Assembly (NCBI GenBank): GCA_959601495.1
Contig: CAUGPT010000002.1
Location: forward strand, 1 to 64,000
Length of the DNA stretch: 64,000 nucleotides
Direction of reading: 5' to 3'
Source: Avispirillum sp959601495
Lineage (GTDB): Bacteria > Bacillota > Clostridia > Oscillospirales > CAG-272
In this document: positions 25,812 through 32,520 of the stretch, piece after piece
How the letters are laid out: every line of letters starts with the position of its first letter
Numbering within the stretch: the stretch's first letter is position 1
Notes under the pieces: generated by a model
The model's input: only the letters and a program-made list of their open reading frames with translations
The model's database searches: none
Told to the model about the DNA's origin: nothing
Translations under genes and position numbers: made by a program

Positions 25812-26774
25812 ATGGCAAGTGTCCCACTCGGAGATAAAGAACTGAGAATCGGTATTCTCGGTATGACGGAAGGCAACGGGCATCCCTATTCCTGGAGCGC
25901 CATGTTCAACGGCTACAACAAGGAATATATGGACCAGTGTCCGTTCCCTGTTATCCCCGACTATCTTTACAAGCAGCCCGATGAGACCATCGGCATCCCC
26001 GGCGCGCATATAACTCATATATGCTGCACTGGCTACGCTCAACGTGAAATGGCAGAGCATATGGCTAAGGCGTCGTGCATACCGAACGTTGTGGACGACC
26101 CGCTGGAGATGCTGGGCAAGGTGGACGCCGTTATTTGCGCCACCGACGACGGAAACGAGCATGTTGAGCGCTGCAAGCCTTTCCTTGACGCGGGCATCCC
26201 CATGTTCATCGACAAGCCCCTTGTCAATAAGGAAGAGGATCTCCGGACTTTTGTCAGATGGAGAAATGAGGGCAAACAGTTTATAACCTCGTCCTGCATG
26301 AGATACGCAAAGGAATTTGAGCCTTACTACGGTCACACCTACGAAATGGGCAAGCTGAAATATATATGCGCGCCCATGCCGAAGAAGTGGGAGACCTACG
26401 GCATACACGCTGTTGAGCAGATGTACCCGCTTCTCGGCAGCGGATTCGTGTCGGCACAGAACACCGGTACATATGAGCAGGCACAGGTGCACCTTGTGCA
26501 CAGCAGCGGCTGCTGCGTCGATATTCCTCAGGGAATAGGCATGGCAGGTGCGGGTATGCTCATTATCGGCACAAAAGGCTCAAAGTATCTTGACTGCGAG
26601 GACTCTTACTATGCCTTCAAAAAGCAGCTCGATCTGTTTGTAAATTGGCTGAGAACCGGCGAGGAGCCCGTTCGCTTTGAGGATTCCGTTGAGATGATGA
26701 AGATCATCATCGCCGGACTGCGCAGCCGCGACGAGGGCGGACGTGTAGTCAGACTTGATGAGATAAAAGCCTGA
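25812..26774 (+). CDS. Gfo/Idh/MocA-family oxidoreductase
   Basis: A 320-residue dinucleotide-dependent oxidoreductase. The Rossmann start is unusual, RIGILGMTEGNGHPYSW instead of GxGxxG. The active-site EKP is Asp134-Lys-Pro136 (FIDKPLV), and the C-terminal part supplies the sugar-binding sheet. Such enzymes oxidise or epimerise sugars and inositols. It is the last gene of the operon, followed by a terminator. Confidence 0.85.
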   Translation: MASVPLGDKELRIGILGMTEGNGHPYSWSAMFNGYNKEYMDQCPFPVIPDYLYKQPDETIGIPGAHITHICCTGYAQREMAEHMAKASCIPNVVDDPLEMLGKVDAVICATDDGNEHVERCKPFLDAGIPMFIDKPLVNKEEDLRTFVRWRNEGKQFITSSCMRYAKEFEPYYGHTYEMGKLKYICAPMPKKWETYGIHAVEQMYPLLGSGFVSAQNTGTYEQAQVHLVHSSGCCVDIPQGIGMAGAGMLIIGTKGSKYLDCEDSYYAFKKQLDLFVNWLRTGEEPVRFEDSVEMMKIIIAGLRSRDEGGRVVRLDEIKA

Positions 26775-26783
26775 AAGAATTTG

Positions 26784-26813
26784 ATGAGCGCACCGCGCGG
26801 TGCGCTCATTTTC
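26784..26813 (+). terminator. Terminator of the catabolic operon
   Basis: A 12-bp GC-rich stem (26784-26795 with 26798-26809) is followed by TTTT, 10 bases after the stop codon. Confidence 0.85.
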
Positions 26814-26820
26814 TATAAGT

Positions 26821-26856
26821 AAAAAAGCGAACCGCCGTCAGGCGGTTCGCTTTTTT
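26821..26856 (-). terminator. Terminator of the ffh-rpsP-khpA operon
   Basis: A 16-bp perfect stem with a 4-nt loop, flanked by A6 and T6. It can act both ways and lies 12 bases past the khpA stop. Confidence 0.9.
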
Positions 26857-26868
26857 GGGGATAAGTTT

Positions 26869-27105
26869 TTATCTTATCTCAACATTTACTTTCATATCGC
26901 CGAGCTTTGCGGCAGCCTTGGTAACGGTGCGGATAGCTTTTGCAATATTGCCGTGCTTTCCGATGACCATACCCATGTCGCCCTCTGCAACGTTGAGAGT
27001 AAGTGTTACGTTATCATCGTTGATCTCCTGTGTAACTTTAACTTCGTCGGGATTGTCAACGATGGATTTTGCAATGTCTTCAAGAAGACGTACAAGATCG
27101 ATCAT
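26869..27105 (-). CDS. khpA: KH-domain RNA-binding protein KhpA
   Basis: A 78-residue type II KH protein with the RNA-gripping loop Gly49-Lys-His-Gly52 (VIGKHGNIAKAIRT). KhpA works with KhpB in controlling RNA related to cell elongation and division. The position directly after rpsP is the normal Firmicutes order. rimM, trmD and rplS, which usually follow, are missing here because a strong terminator comes next. Confidence 0.95.
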   Translation of the reverse strand: MIDLVRLLEDIAKSIVDNPDEVKVTQEINDDNVTLTLNVAEGDMGMVIGKHGNIAKAIRTVTKAAAKLGDMKVNVEIR

Positions 27106-27125
27106 TCGATTTTCCCCCTCGCCGA

Positions 27126-27368
27126 TTACTCAGCGTCGGAGTAATTGTCGATAAGAGCCTTTACGGTGTCGGTAGGCTGTGCGCCCTTTGCGATCCACGC
27201 GTTGATCTTTTCTTTGTCAAGATTTACAGTTGCGGGGTCGGTCATGGGGTTGTAGGTGCCTACTTCCTCAATGAAACGGCCGTCGCGGGGGTAGCGGCTG
27301 TCTGCAACAACTACGCGGTAAAAGGGAGCTTTCTTTGCGCCCATTCTTCTGAGTCTGATCTTAACCAT
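27126..27368 (-). CDS. rpsP: 30S ribosomal protein S16
   Basis: An 80-residue S16 with the full-length fold: VKIRLRRMGAKKAPFYRVVV, the SRYPRDGRFIEEVGTYNP block and the C-terminal WIAKGAQPTDTVKAL helix. It is an assembly protein of the 16S rRNA 5' domain. It lies 46 bases after ffh and 20 bases before khpA, with GGAG-type sites upstream. Confidence 0.98.
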   Translation of the reverse strand: MVKIRLRRMGAKKAPFYRVVVADSRYPRDGRFIEEVGTYNPMTDPATVNLDKEKINAWIAKGAQPTDTVKALIDNYSDAE

Positions 27369-27414
27369 TTTTCTTTTCTCCTTGGAAAATAAATTATTTT
27401 TATATAAAAATCCG

Positions 27415-28746
27415 TTAGAAGTTAAACGGCATTTTCATCCTTTTCTTGCCTTTTTTGCCCATGGAACTGAGCTGCTTGAACATTTTGTTCATCTGATCGT
27501 ACTGCTTCATGAGCCTGTTGACCTCTTCGACGCTTGTACCGCTGCCTGCCGCGATGCGCCTTCGGCGAGAGCCGTTTATGATATCGGGCTTTGTGCGCTC
27601 CTTTTCGGTCATGGAAAGGATAATCGCCTCTGTATGCGCCATGGCTTTTTCGTCGATCTTCGCGTCCTTCAGCGCGCCCTTGTTCATGCCGGGTATCATA
27701 CCGATGATGCTGTCCAGATTGCCCATTTTCTTAAGCTGTCTGAGCTGATCGAGATAGTCCGAAAGGGTAAAGTTGTTTTCGCGCAGCTTTTTCTCAAGCT
27801 CGGCGGCTTTCTTTTCGTCGATAGCCTGTTCGGCTTTCTCGATAAGAGTGAGAACGTCGCCCATACCCAGTATGCGGGAAGCCATACGGTCGGGGTAGAA
27901 CGGTTCGATAGCGTCAAGCTTTTCGCCCGTGCCCACAAATTTTATGGGCTTGCCCGTGGTGTGCCGCACGGAAAGTGCCGCGCCTCCTCGGGTATCGCCG
28001 TCAAGCTTTGTGAGGATAACGCCCGTGATGTCAAGCAGATCGTTAAAGGATTTTGCAACGTTTACTGCGTCCTGACCGAGCATTGCGTCGATAACGAGAA
28101 GTATCTCGGTAGGCTCAACTGCTTTTTTTATATCGGAGAGCTCTTTCATAAGAGCCTCGTCAACGTGGAGACGACCCGCGGTGTCAATGAACACCATGTC
28201 ATAGCCTTTTTTCTTGGCGTAGGCAACGCCCTCGCGGGAGATCTTCACAGGGTCGCCCGCACCCATTTCAAAAACGGGAACGCCGACCTGCTCGCCGACT
28301 ACCTGCAGCTGTTTTATAGCAGCGGGTCTATATACGTCGCAGGCTACAAGCAGAGGGTTTTTGCCCTGCTTTTTATACATTGCGGCAAGCTTTGCACAGT
28401 GAGTCGTTTTACCCGCGCCCTGGAGACCGCACATCATTACCACCGTAGGCGGATTTGACGCGATCTCAAGCTTTGCCTGGGACGAGCCCATAAGCTTTAT
28501 AAGCTCTTCGTTAACGATCTTTACTATCTGCTGGGAGGGAACAAGGCTTTCCATTACCTCTGCGCCCACGGCGCGCTCGGAAACCTCTTTTACGAAGTCC
28601 TTTGCCACCTTAAAGCTGACATCCGCCTCAAGCAGCGCAAGCTTTATTTCGCGCATGCCTTCTTTGATATCGGACTCTGTAAGCTTGCCTTTATTGCGGA
28701 ATTTGCCGAGAGCCTTATTCAGTTTTTCACTGAGACTTGAAAACAT
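27415..28746 (-). CDS. ffh: Signal recognition particle protein Ffh (SRP54)
   Basis: A 443-residue SRP GTPase that binds 4.5S/6S RNA and signal peptides. An N-terminal helical bundle is followed by the G domain with GLQGAGKTT at 107-115, DTAGRLH, and TKLDGDTRGGAAL. A Met-rich M domain (about 300-443) ends with MGKKGKKRMKMPF. The ATG at 28744-28746 is preferred over an in-frame TTG two codons upstream because GGAGG lies 7 bases before it. It follows ylxM. Confidence 0.97.
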   Translation of the reverse strand: MFSSLSEKLNKALGKFRNKGKLTESDIKEGMREIKLALLEADVSFKVAKDFVKEVSERAVGAEVMESLVPSQQIVKIVNEELIKLMGSSQAKLEIASNPPTVVMMCGLQGAGKTTHCAKLAAMYKKQGKNPLLVACDVYRPAAIKQLQVVGEQVGVPVFEMGAGDPVKISREGVAYAKKKGYDMVFIDTAGRLHVDEALMKELSDIKKAVEPTEILLVIDAMLGQDAVNVAKSFNDLLDITGVILTKLDGDTRGGAALSVRHTTGKPIKFVGTGEKLDAIEPFYPDRMASRILGMGDVLTLIEKAEQAIDEKKAAELEKKLRENNFTLSDYLDQLRQLKKMGNLDSIIGMIPGMNKGALKDAKIDEKAMAHTEAIILSMTEKERTKPDIINGSRRRRIAAGSGTSVEEVNRLMKQYDQMNKMFKQLSSMGKKGKKRMKMPFNF

Positions 28747-28767
28747 ATGCAAACCTCCGCTTATAAA

Positions 28768-29118
28768 TTATATGTTCATACCCTTAAGTGACTCGGCAAT
28801 GCCGCGAAGCTTTGCGCTCTCGCATTCGCCGACATTCTCGGATATGTCATCTATTTTTTCCGAAATATCGTCAAGCTGTGCGCGCACTGCCGCAAATCGT
28901 GCGGCAAGGCCGAGCTTTTCTTCAAGCTCGCGCAGCTCAAGCTCGCTTTTCTTGACAGCGTCTCTGACGCCCTGACGCGATATGCCGCATATATCGGCAA
29001 TTTCCGAAAGAGAAAGGTCGTCGTTGTAGTAAAGGCTGGTCATTTCATACCGGCGCTCGGGCAGTATATCGCCGTAGAAATCAAGCAGCAATGAAACATG
29101 CATGTCCTTGGAAAACAT
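28768..29118 (-). CDS. ylxM: YlxM-family helix-turn-helix protein
   Basis: A 116-residue UPF0122/YlxM protein. A sigma-region-4-like HTH is near 30-60 (LSLSEIADICGISRQGVRDAV), followed by a long helical, coiled-coil-prone tail. YlxM is encoded with ffh in most Firmicutes and modulates SRP assembly or expression. The promoter upstream carries a palindrome at the start site, which YlxM itself might bind; this is inference. Confidence 0.93.
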   Translation of the reverse strand: MFSKDMHVSLLLDFYGDILPERRYEMTSLYYNDDLSLSEIADICGISRQGVRDAVKKSELELRELEEKLGLAARFAAVRAQLDDISEKIDDISENVGECESAKLRGIAESLKGMNI

Positions 29119-29131
29119 ACGGCACCGTCCC

Positions 29132-29152
29132 TGTAAAGTAAATTACTTTACA
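29132..29152. promoter_or_regulatory. Perfect palindrome at the ylxM-ffh transcription start
   Basis: Two 10-bp arms TGTAAAGTAA/TTACTTTACA flank one central A. The palindrome lies 1 bp downstream of the -10 box at 29154-29159, where a bound repressor would block start or clearance. It matches no operator consensus I know. Confidence 0.65.
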
Positions 29153-29153
29153 C

Positions 29154-29182
29154 AGTATATCATCGCATGATGCGTTTGTCAA
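29154..29182 (-). promoter_or_regulatory. Sigma-A-type promoter of ylxM-ffh-rpsP-khpA
   Basis: TTGACA (29177-29182) and TATACT (29154-29159) with a 17-bp spacer on the minus strand, 36 bp upstream of the ylxM ATG. Confidence 0.8.
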
Positions 29183-29194
29183 TACCATTATAAG

Positions 29195-29224
29195 AAAAAA
29201 GCAGCGCCGAGGCGCTGCTTTTTT
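29195..29224. terminator. Bidirectional terminator between the flavodoxin gene and ylxM
   Basis: A 14-bp perfect stem AAAAAAGCAGCGCC/GGCGCTGCTTTTTT (29195-29208 with 29211-29224). It lies 10 bases past the stop of the flavodoxin-like gene on the minus strand. Confidence 0.85.
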
Positions 29225-29234
29225 GTATGTGATC

Positions 29235-29684
29235 TTATTTCTCGGAAACTTTTGCAACAACTGCATCTGCCCAGCGAACGATCTGCGTACGCTCCTCAAG
29301 GCTGATTTTCTTGCCGCCGAATATTGCGGGGCCGCCGTTTACGTAGTAGATATCGTCCTCAAGTACGTTTGTGCCTGCCTCTTTAAGAGTTTCGATGATG
29401 GTCTGAAGACCCTTGTTGTCTTCCTTCTTGGGACCGTCAACGAAAAGGGCAACGTTGTATGCTCTCTGGGGAGTAAGCTCGCGGCAGAACAGACGAAGCT
29501 GATCTGTGGGAGCATCCTTGATAGTCATACCGATAAATACAACTCTCTCCTTGTCGCAGGGATATGCGGGGGGAACGTCATTAACGATACATTTGAACGC
29601 CTCTGCAATTGCGGTAGCAAAGGTTTTCACCTTTGCTTTCTTTGTTGAATACATAACTCTGACTTTAACCTTAGGTGCTGCCAT
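29235..29684 (-). CDS. Flavodoxin-like protein
   Basis: A 149-residue flavodoxin-fold protein: strand KVRVMYSTKKAKVKTFATAI with the FMN-phosphate loop replaced by a Lys-rich segment, ERVVFIGMTIKD, NVALFVDGPKK and a last helix. True flavodoxins have S/T-x-T-G-x-T, which is not obvious here, so FMN binding is uncertain. GGAGG before the ATG at 29682-29684 decides the start. It is monocistronic. Confidence 0.75.
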   Translation of the reverse strand: MAAPKVKVRVMYSTKKAKVKTFATAIAEAFKCIVNDVPPAYPCDKERVVFIGMTIKDAPTDQLRLFCRELTPQRAYNVALFVDGPKKEDNKGLQTIIETLKEAGTNVLEDDIYYVNGGPAIFGGKKISLEERTQIVRWADAVVAKVSEK

Positions 29685-29721
29685 GAGTAAAATCCTCCGT
29701 ATCAATAATTTTAATAAAGTA

Positions 29722-29750
29722 ATTATAGCATAATAGGTATAAAAATGCAA
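29722..29750 (-). promoter_or_regulatory. Promoter of the flavodoxin-like gene
   Basis: TTGCAT (29745-29750) and consensus TATAAT (29722-29727), 17-bp spacer, minus strand. The -35 box overlaps the hairpin of the upstream gene's terminator. Confidence 0.7.
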
Positions 29751-29798
29751 TAAGCGCGCCGCAGAAATATATTTTTTAACAATTCGGGGCGCTTATTG
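29748..29798 (-). terminator. Probable terminator of the ECF S-component gene
   Basis: 10-bp arms CAATAAGCGC/GCGCTTATTG (29748-29757, 29789-29798) with an A/T-rich loop of about 31 nt, and a T run beyond on the minus strand. The long loop lowers confidence. Confidence 0.45.
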
Positions 29799-29825
29799 CG
29801 TATTTTTATATGTTTTGTCGAATGT

Positions 29826-30449
29826 TCATCCGCGTTTTGAGCGTTTTACGGCGTACAAAGCCTTGCTTATCGCGGGGCATACTACAACATTCAGTGCCAG
29901 CTCAACAAAGAAGTTCACGCCGATAAGCGCCGCGAATACCACGGCGATAAGTCCGCCTGTCGACCATGTGCTGATAGTCTCGTCCGCCATAAGTGCCTTA
30001 CCGAATATTGTGAACATACCCAGAGCAAAAATGCCCGTATTGACAATGGGGCAAACCGCGGATGCGGCAAGAACGTTGACAGTTCTGTACTTTGAGACCT
30101 TGTCGAGCAGCCTGAATACAAGTCCCGCCAGAAATCCTGCAGCAGCAGTTTTTACAATGCAGAGAAGAGAAGCGGCAAATGCGTTTTCGGCGACAAGAAA
30201 CGTGTAAAAATAGCTCTGTCCGGACAGCACCTGTATCATGGTGACTATGCCGGAAACTCCGCCGACGAGCGCGCCGTATCCGGGGCCGAAAAGCACGCCC
30301 GCTATAACTATCGGAACGAGTCCGAAATTCAGATTTATCGTTCCGACGGGGATATAAACCAGTGTCAGAACGACTTCCAGCGCGCAAAGCAGCGCCAGCT
30401 GGACCATAAGCGTCACTTTTTTCCGTGTGTCTTTTTTTACAGAAGACAT
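29826..30449 (-). CDS. ECF transporter S component, probably pantothenate
   Basis: A 207-residue membrane protein with about six hydrophobic segments, typical of ECF-type vitamin transporter substrate-binding subunits: LALLCALEVVLTLVYIPVG, LNFGLVPIVIAGVLFGP, GGVSGIVTMIQVL. The gene directly upstream is coaX, so pantothenate is the likely vitamin. A riboflavin or other specificity cannot be excluded. The start at 30447-30449 follows GGAGGTG. The shared EcfA/EcfT module is not in the window. Confidence 0.78.
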   Translation of the reverse strand: MSSVKKDTRKKVTLMVQLALLCALEVVLTLVYIPVGTINLNFGLVPIVIAGVLFGPGYGALVGGVSGIVTMIQVLSGQSYFYTFLVAENAFAASLLCIVKTAAAGFLAGLVFRLLDKVSKYRTVNVLAASAVCPIVNTGIFALGMFTIFGKALMADETISTWSTGGLIAVVFAALIGVNFFVELALNVVVCPAISKALYAVKRSKRG

Positions 30450-30516
30450 AAAACACCTCCGAGGGCTCAAACCTCAATACTGCCGTCCGCGTTTAGGCGG
30501 TAAGGCGTATGCAAAT

Positions 30517-30545
30517 ATTATAACCGGCCGTAGCCTGATTAACAA
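30517..30545 (-). promoter_or_regulatory. Promoter of the ECF S-component gene
   Basis: TTGTTA (30540-30545) and TATAAT (30517-30522) on the minus strand, 17-bp spacer. The leader of about 60 nt shows small hairpins but no recognisable riboswitch core. Confidence 0.6.
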
Positions 30546-30609
30546 AAAGTGAGAGTGTAACTGTTTATTCAGTTATAATTTATATTAAGAAAAATTTTGT
30601 ATAATACAT

Positions 30610-31389
30610 TTACTGCCTGTTGTGGAAATACAGAGCAGCAGCGCCCTTGAGAGTAAGCTCGGGGATCACCGTGAACTTATTTCTGCAATCGGCAAGCACA
30701 GAAGACATGCCTCCGGTGCCGATAAGCCCGAGCGGGCTTTCGGTACGCATCTGTTCGCGGATATTTCTTATAAATCCGTCTATCGCGTAAACCGCGCCGA
30801 AATACGCGCCGCTGAGAACGCTGTCGCGCGAATTTTTTCCTATAAGCGCGCCGGGCTTTGTAAGAGGCGCGTCCGGCAGAAGCGCCGCGCTTGTAACAAG
30901 TGCCGAAAGAGACGTTGCAATGCCGGGAGCGATCACGGTACCGTCAAGCGCGCCGTTTTCGTCAACGTATGTAACGGTAGTAGCAGTGCCTGCATCAACT
31001 ATCACAAAAGGAGGCTTGCACACGGCAAAGGCTGCGGCGGTATTTGAAACAATGTCAGCGCCGAGCTGGGACTGAATGTCGATATGTATGGGAAAGCCTG
31101 TCTTTGTGCCTGTACCTATAATAAAAGGTTTATTTTTGCATATCTGCTCAAGAACTTTGCAAACAACAGAACAAATGTGCGGAACAACGGAGGATATAAC
31201 AGCAGCGTCTATTATCGGAAGACTTTCGTCAAAGCGATCGCGCAGAAAACTTTTTATGCAAAGCGCGTATTCGTCCGCACTGCGAACGGTCAGCGATGAG
31301 ATCGAAAAGCTTGCGACAAGATTTTCACTTGAATTATCGAACAGCCCGAATTTTACGGAGCTGTTGCCGATATCCACAGCAAGCAGCAT
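30610..31389 (-). CDS. coaX: Type III pantothenate kinase
   Basis: A 259-residue CoaX, which phosphorylates pantothenate in the first step of coenzyme A synthesis. ASKHA motifs are MLLAVDIGNSSVKFGLFD with the catalytic Asp6, GADIVSNTAAAFAV, IVDAGTATTVTYVD, and the C-terminal GLIGTGGMSSVL. GGAGG lies before the ATG at 31387-31389; longer in-frame starts run into promoter DNA. This enzyme is not feedback inhibited by CoA and is common in anaerobic Firmicutes. Confidence 0.95.
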   Translation of the reverse strand: MLLAVDIGNSSVKFGLFDNSSENLVASFSISSLTVRSADEYALCIKSFLRDRFDESLPIIDAAVISSVVPHICSVVCKVLEQICKNKPFIIGTGTKTGFPIHIDIQSQLGADIVSNTAAAFAVCKPPFVIVDAGTATTVTYVDENGALDGTVIAPGIATSLSALVTSAALLPDAPLTKPGALIGKNSRDSVLSGAYFGAVYAIDGFIRNIREQMRTESPLGLIGTGGMSSVLADCRNKFTVIPELTLKGAAALYFHNRQ

Positions 31390-31428
31390 ACCGAAATCCT
31401 CCTTGTTTGCGAAATATAAACCTACATC

Positions 31429-31457
31429 ATTGTACAACGTATCATCCGTAATGTCAA
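31429..31457 (-). promoter_or_regulatory. Promoter of coaX
   Basis: TTGACA (31452-31457) and TACAAT (31429-31434), spacing 17 bp, on the minus strand, 40 bp from the ATG. Confidence 0.75.
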
Positions 31458-31994
31458 TTGTAAAATTCCGACGTGAGCGGTGCCAGCAGCCGTACGCCGC
31501 ATGGCGGCGTGATATCATATTGAGATAAACGGAAAGTGTGTACGGACAACATTATATAAATAAATATAACCGCGCGCCGCAGTAAATCGGTACGAGGGTC
31601 GATTTCAGCTTATGCGCGCGGTAAAGCAATACCGCAGCAAAAGAATAACTGAGCGCCGGTCGGAGCGCCGCGCGGCGCGGGCTTCGGCAAAGCCGCGAGC
31701 CGCCTCACCGCATTTTTATATATTCCTTCCCTCAATTATACAAAATTTGCATTTTGTATAATTGGCACGGTAGATAGTTCTGTATCGCCCTGCGGCAATG
31801 AGGCGCGGATCTGCATTGAGCGTCGAATCTGAGCGGTGTTTTCGGTACTCCCCGTCCGATTGATCTCGCACACCGCAGCGCTCCCGAGGCACATATTTTC
31901 CGCCCGCTCGCGCAGTAGATCTGATACGCGTCCGACGCAGCTTTAACTGCGCCGACTCACAGTATCCGTATCGGCGTCTTGATAATTTTAAATA
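31458..31994. repeat. Non-coding palindrome-rich region
   Basis: No convincing gene lies in this stretch of more than 500 bp. It contains a chain of inverted repeats: ACCGCGCGC/GCGCGCGGT (31569-31577, 31614-31622) enclosing AAATCG/CGATTT; GCGCCG/CGGCGC (31665-31678); a 13-bp A/T palindrome with arms at 31734-31746 and 31751-31763; and CGCAG/CTGCG (31936-31951). Composition changes sharply from GC-rich to AT-rich blocks. It could be a decayed repeat element or a structured RNA. Confidence 0.5.
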
Positions 31995-32035
31995 AACAGT
32001 CACCCGAGCAACGATTAGTTGCTCGGGTGACTGTT
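31995..32035 (-). terminator. Terminator of spoIIID, overlapping its stop codon
   Basis: An 18-bp perfect stem (31995-32012 with 32018-32035) with a 5-nt loop. Two bases of the spoIIID stop codon are inside the stem. A T-rich run follows on the minus strand. Confidence 0.85.
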
Positions 32036-32366
32036 ATGTCTGCTGCGCTTTACGTTTTGCGGAATTGCCGCACTTACTCTCGCGGAGTGCGCTGTACTTC
32101 ATTTTTGTCGCGTATCCGCCGCGCAGATGCCGCTCCGCTTTATTTTTCGAAAGTACCGTTTTGACTTTTTCGTACAGTTTTCGGTCCGCTCTCTTCAATT
32201 TTTCCGTAACGTCTTTATGAACAGTTGATTTGCTTATCCCGAACACTGCGGCTGTCTCTCTTACGGTGCCGTTTGTGCTGATTATGTATTTCCCCAGCTC
32301 TATGCAGCGTTCTTCGTTCCGTGTTTCGGCCTCGTATTTTATATTCCTGTTATAAATTCGTGACAT
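32034..32366 (-). CDS. spoIIID: Sporulation transcription factor SpoIIID
   Basis: A 110-residue SpoIIID, the mother-cell DNA-binding regulator that tunes sigma-E and sigma-K genes. The HTH is in TVRETAAVFGISKSTVHKDV (about 36-55), preceded by CIELGKYII and followed by the family-typical LSKNKAERHLRGG block. The C-terminal tail is about 20 residues longer than in Bacillus. GGAGC precedes the ATG at 32364-32366. It is divergent from the dipicolinate genes, which are late mother-cell genes. Confidence 0.95.
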   Translation of the reverse strand: MSRIYNRNIKYEAETRNEERCIELGKYIISTNGTVRETAAVFGISKSTVHKDVTEKLKRADRKLYEKVKTVLSKNKAERHLRGGYATKMKYSALRESKCGNSAKRKAQQT

Positions 32367-32468
32367 ATACAAAGCTCCGATGCAGTTACTTTGATAAAAT
32401 ATATGTCACGTGTGCGGTGGCTATGATCGCCGCGGTACTTTTCCCTGCTGGCAAGAGTACGAAATTTA

Positions 32469-32477
32469 CATATAATG
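32469..32477 (+). promoter_or_regulatory. Possible sporulation sigma -10 element before dpaA
   Basis: CATATAATG resembles the -10 element of sigma-E/sigma-K promoters (CATAnnnT). No convincing -35 was found. It lies 44 bp before the dpaA ATG. Confidence 0.3.
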
Positions 32478-32520
32478 TACTGATCGCAGCGTTCTGTATT
32501 GAAAGGCATGGTAAATTATA

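Noticed and set aside
29235..29684. Calling the 149-residue protein a true flavodoxin
   Set aside because: The FMN-phosphate loop signature is not clear, so only the fold is claimed.
30450..30609. Riboswitch before the ECF S component
   Set aside because: The leader is about 60 nt and lacks conserved cores of the FMN, TPP or cobalamin type.
31716..32003. A 95-codon minus-strand frame in the palindrome-rich region
   Set aside because: Arg-rich, no ribosome site, runs through inverted repeats and a terminator. It is not a believable gene.
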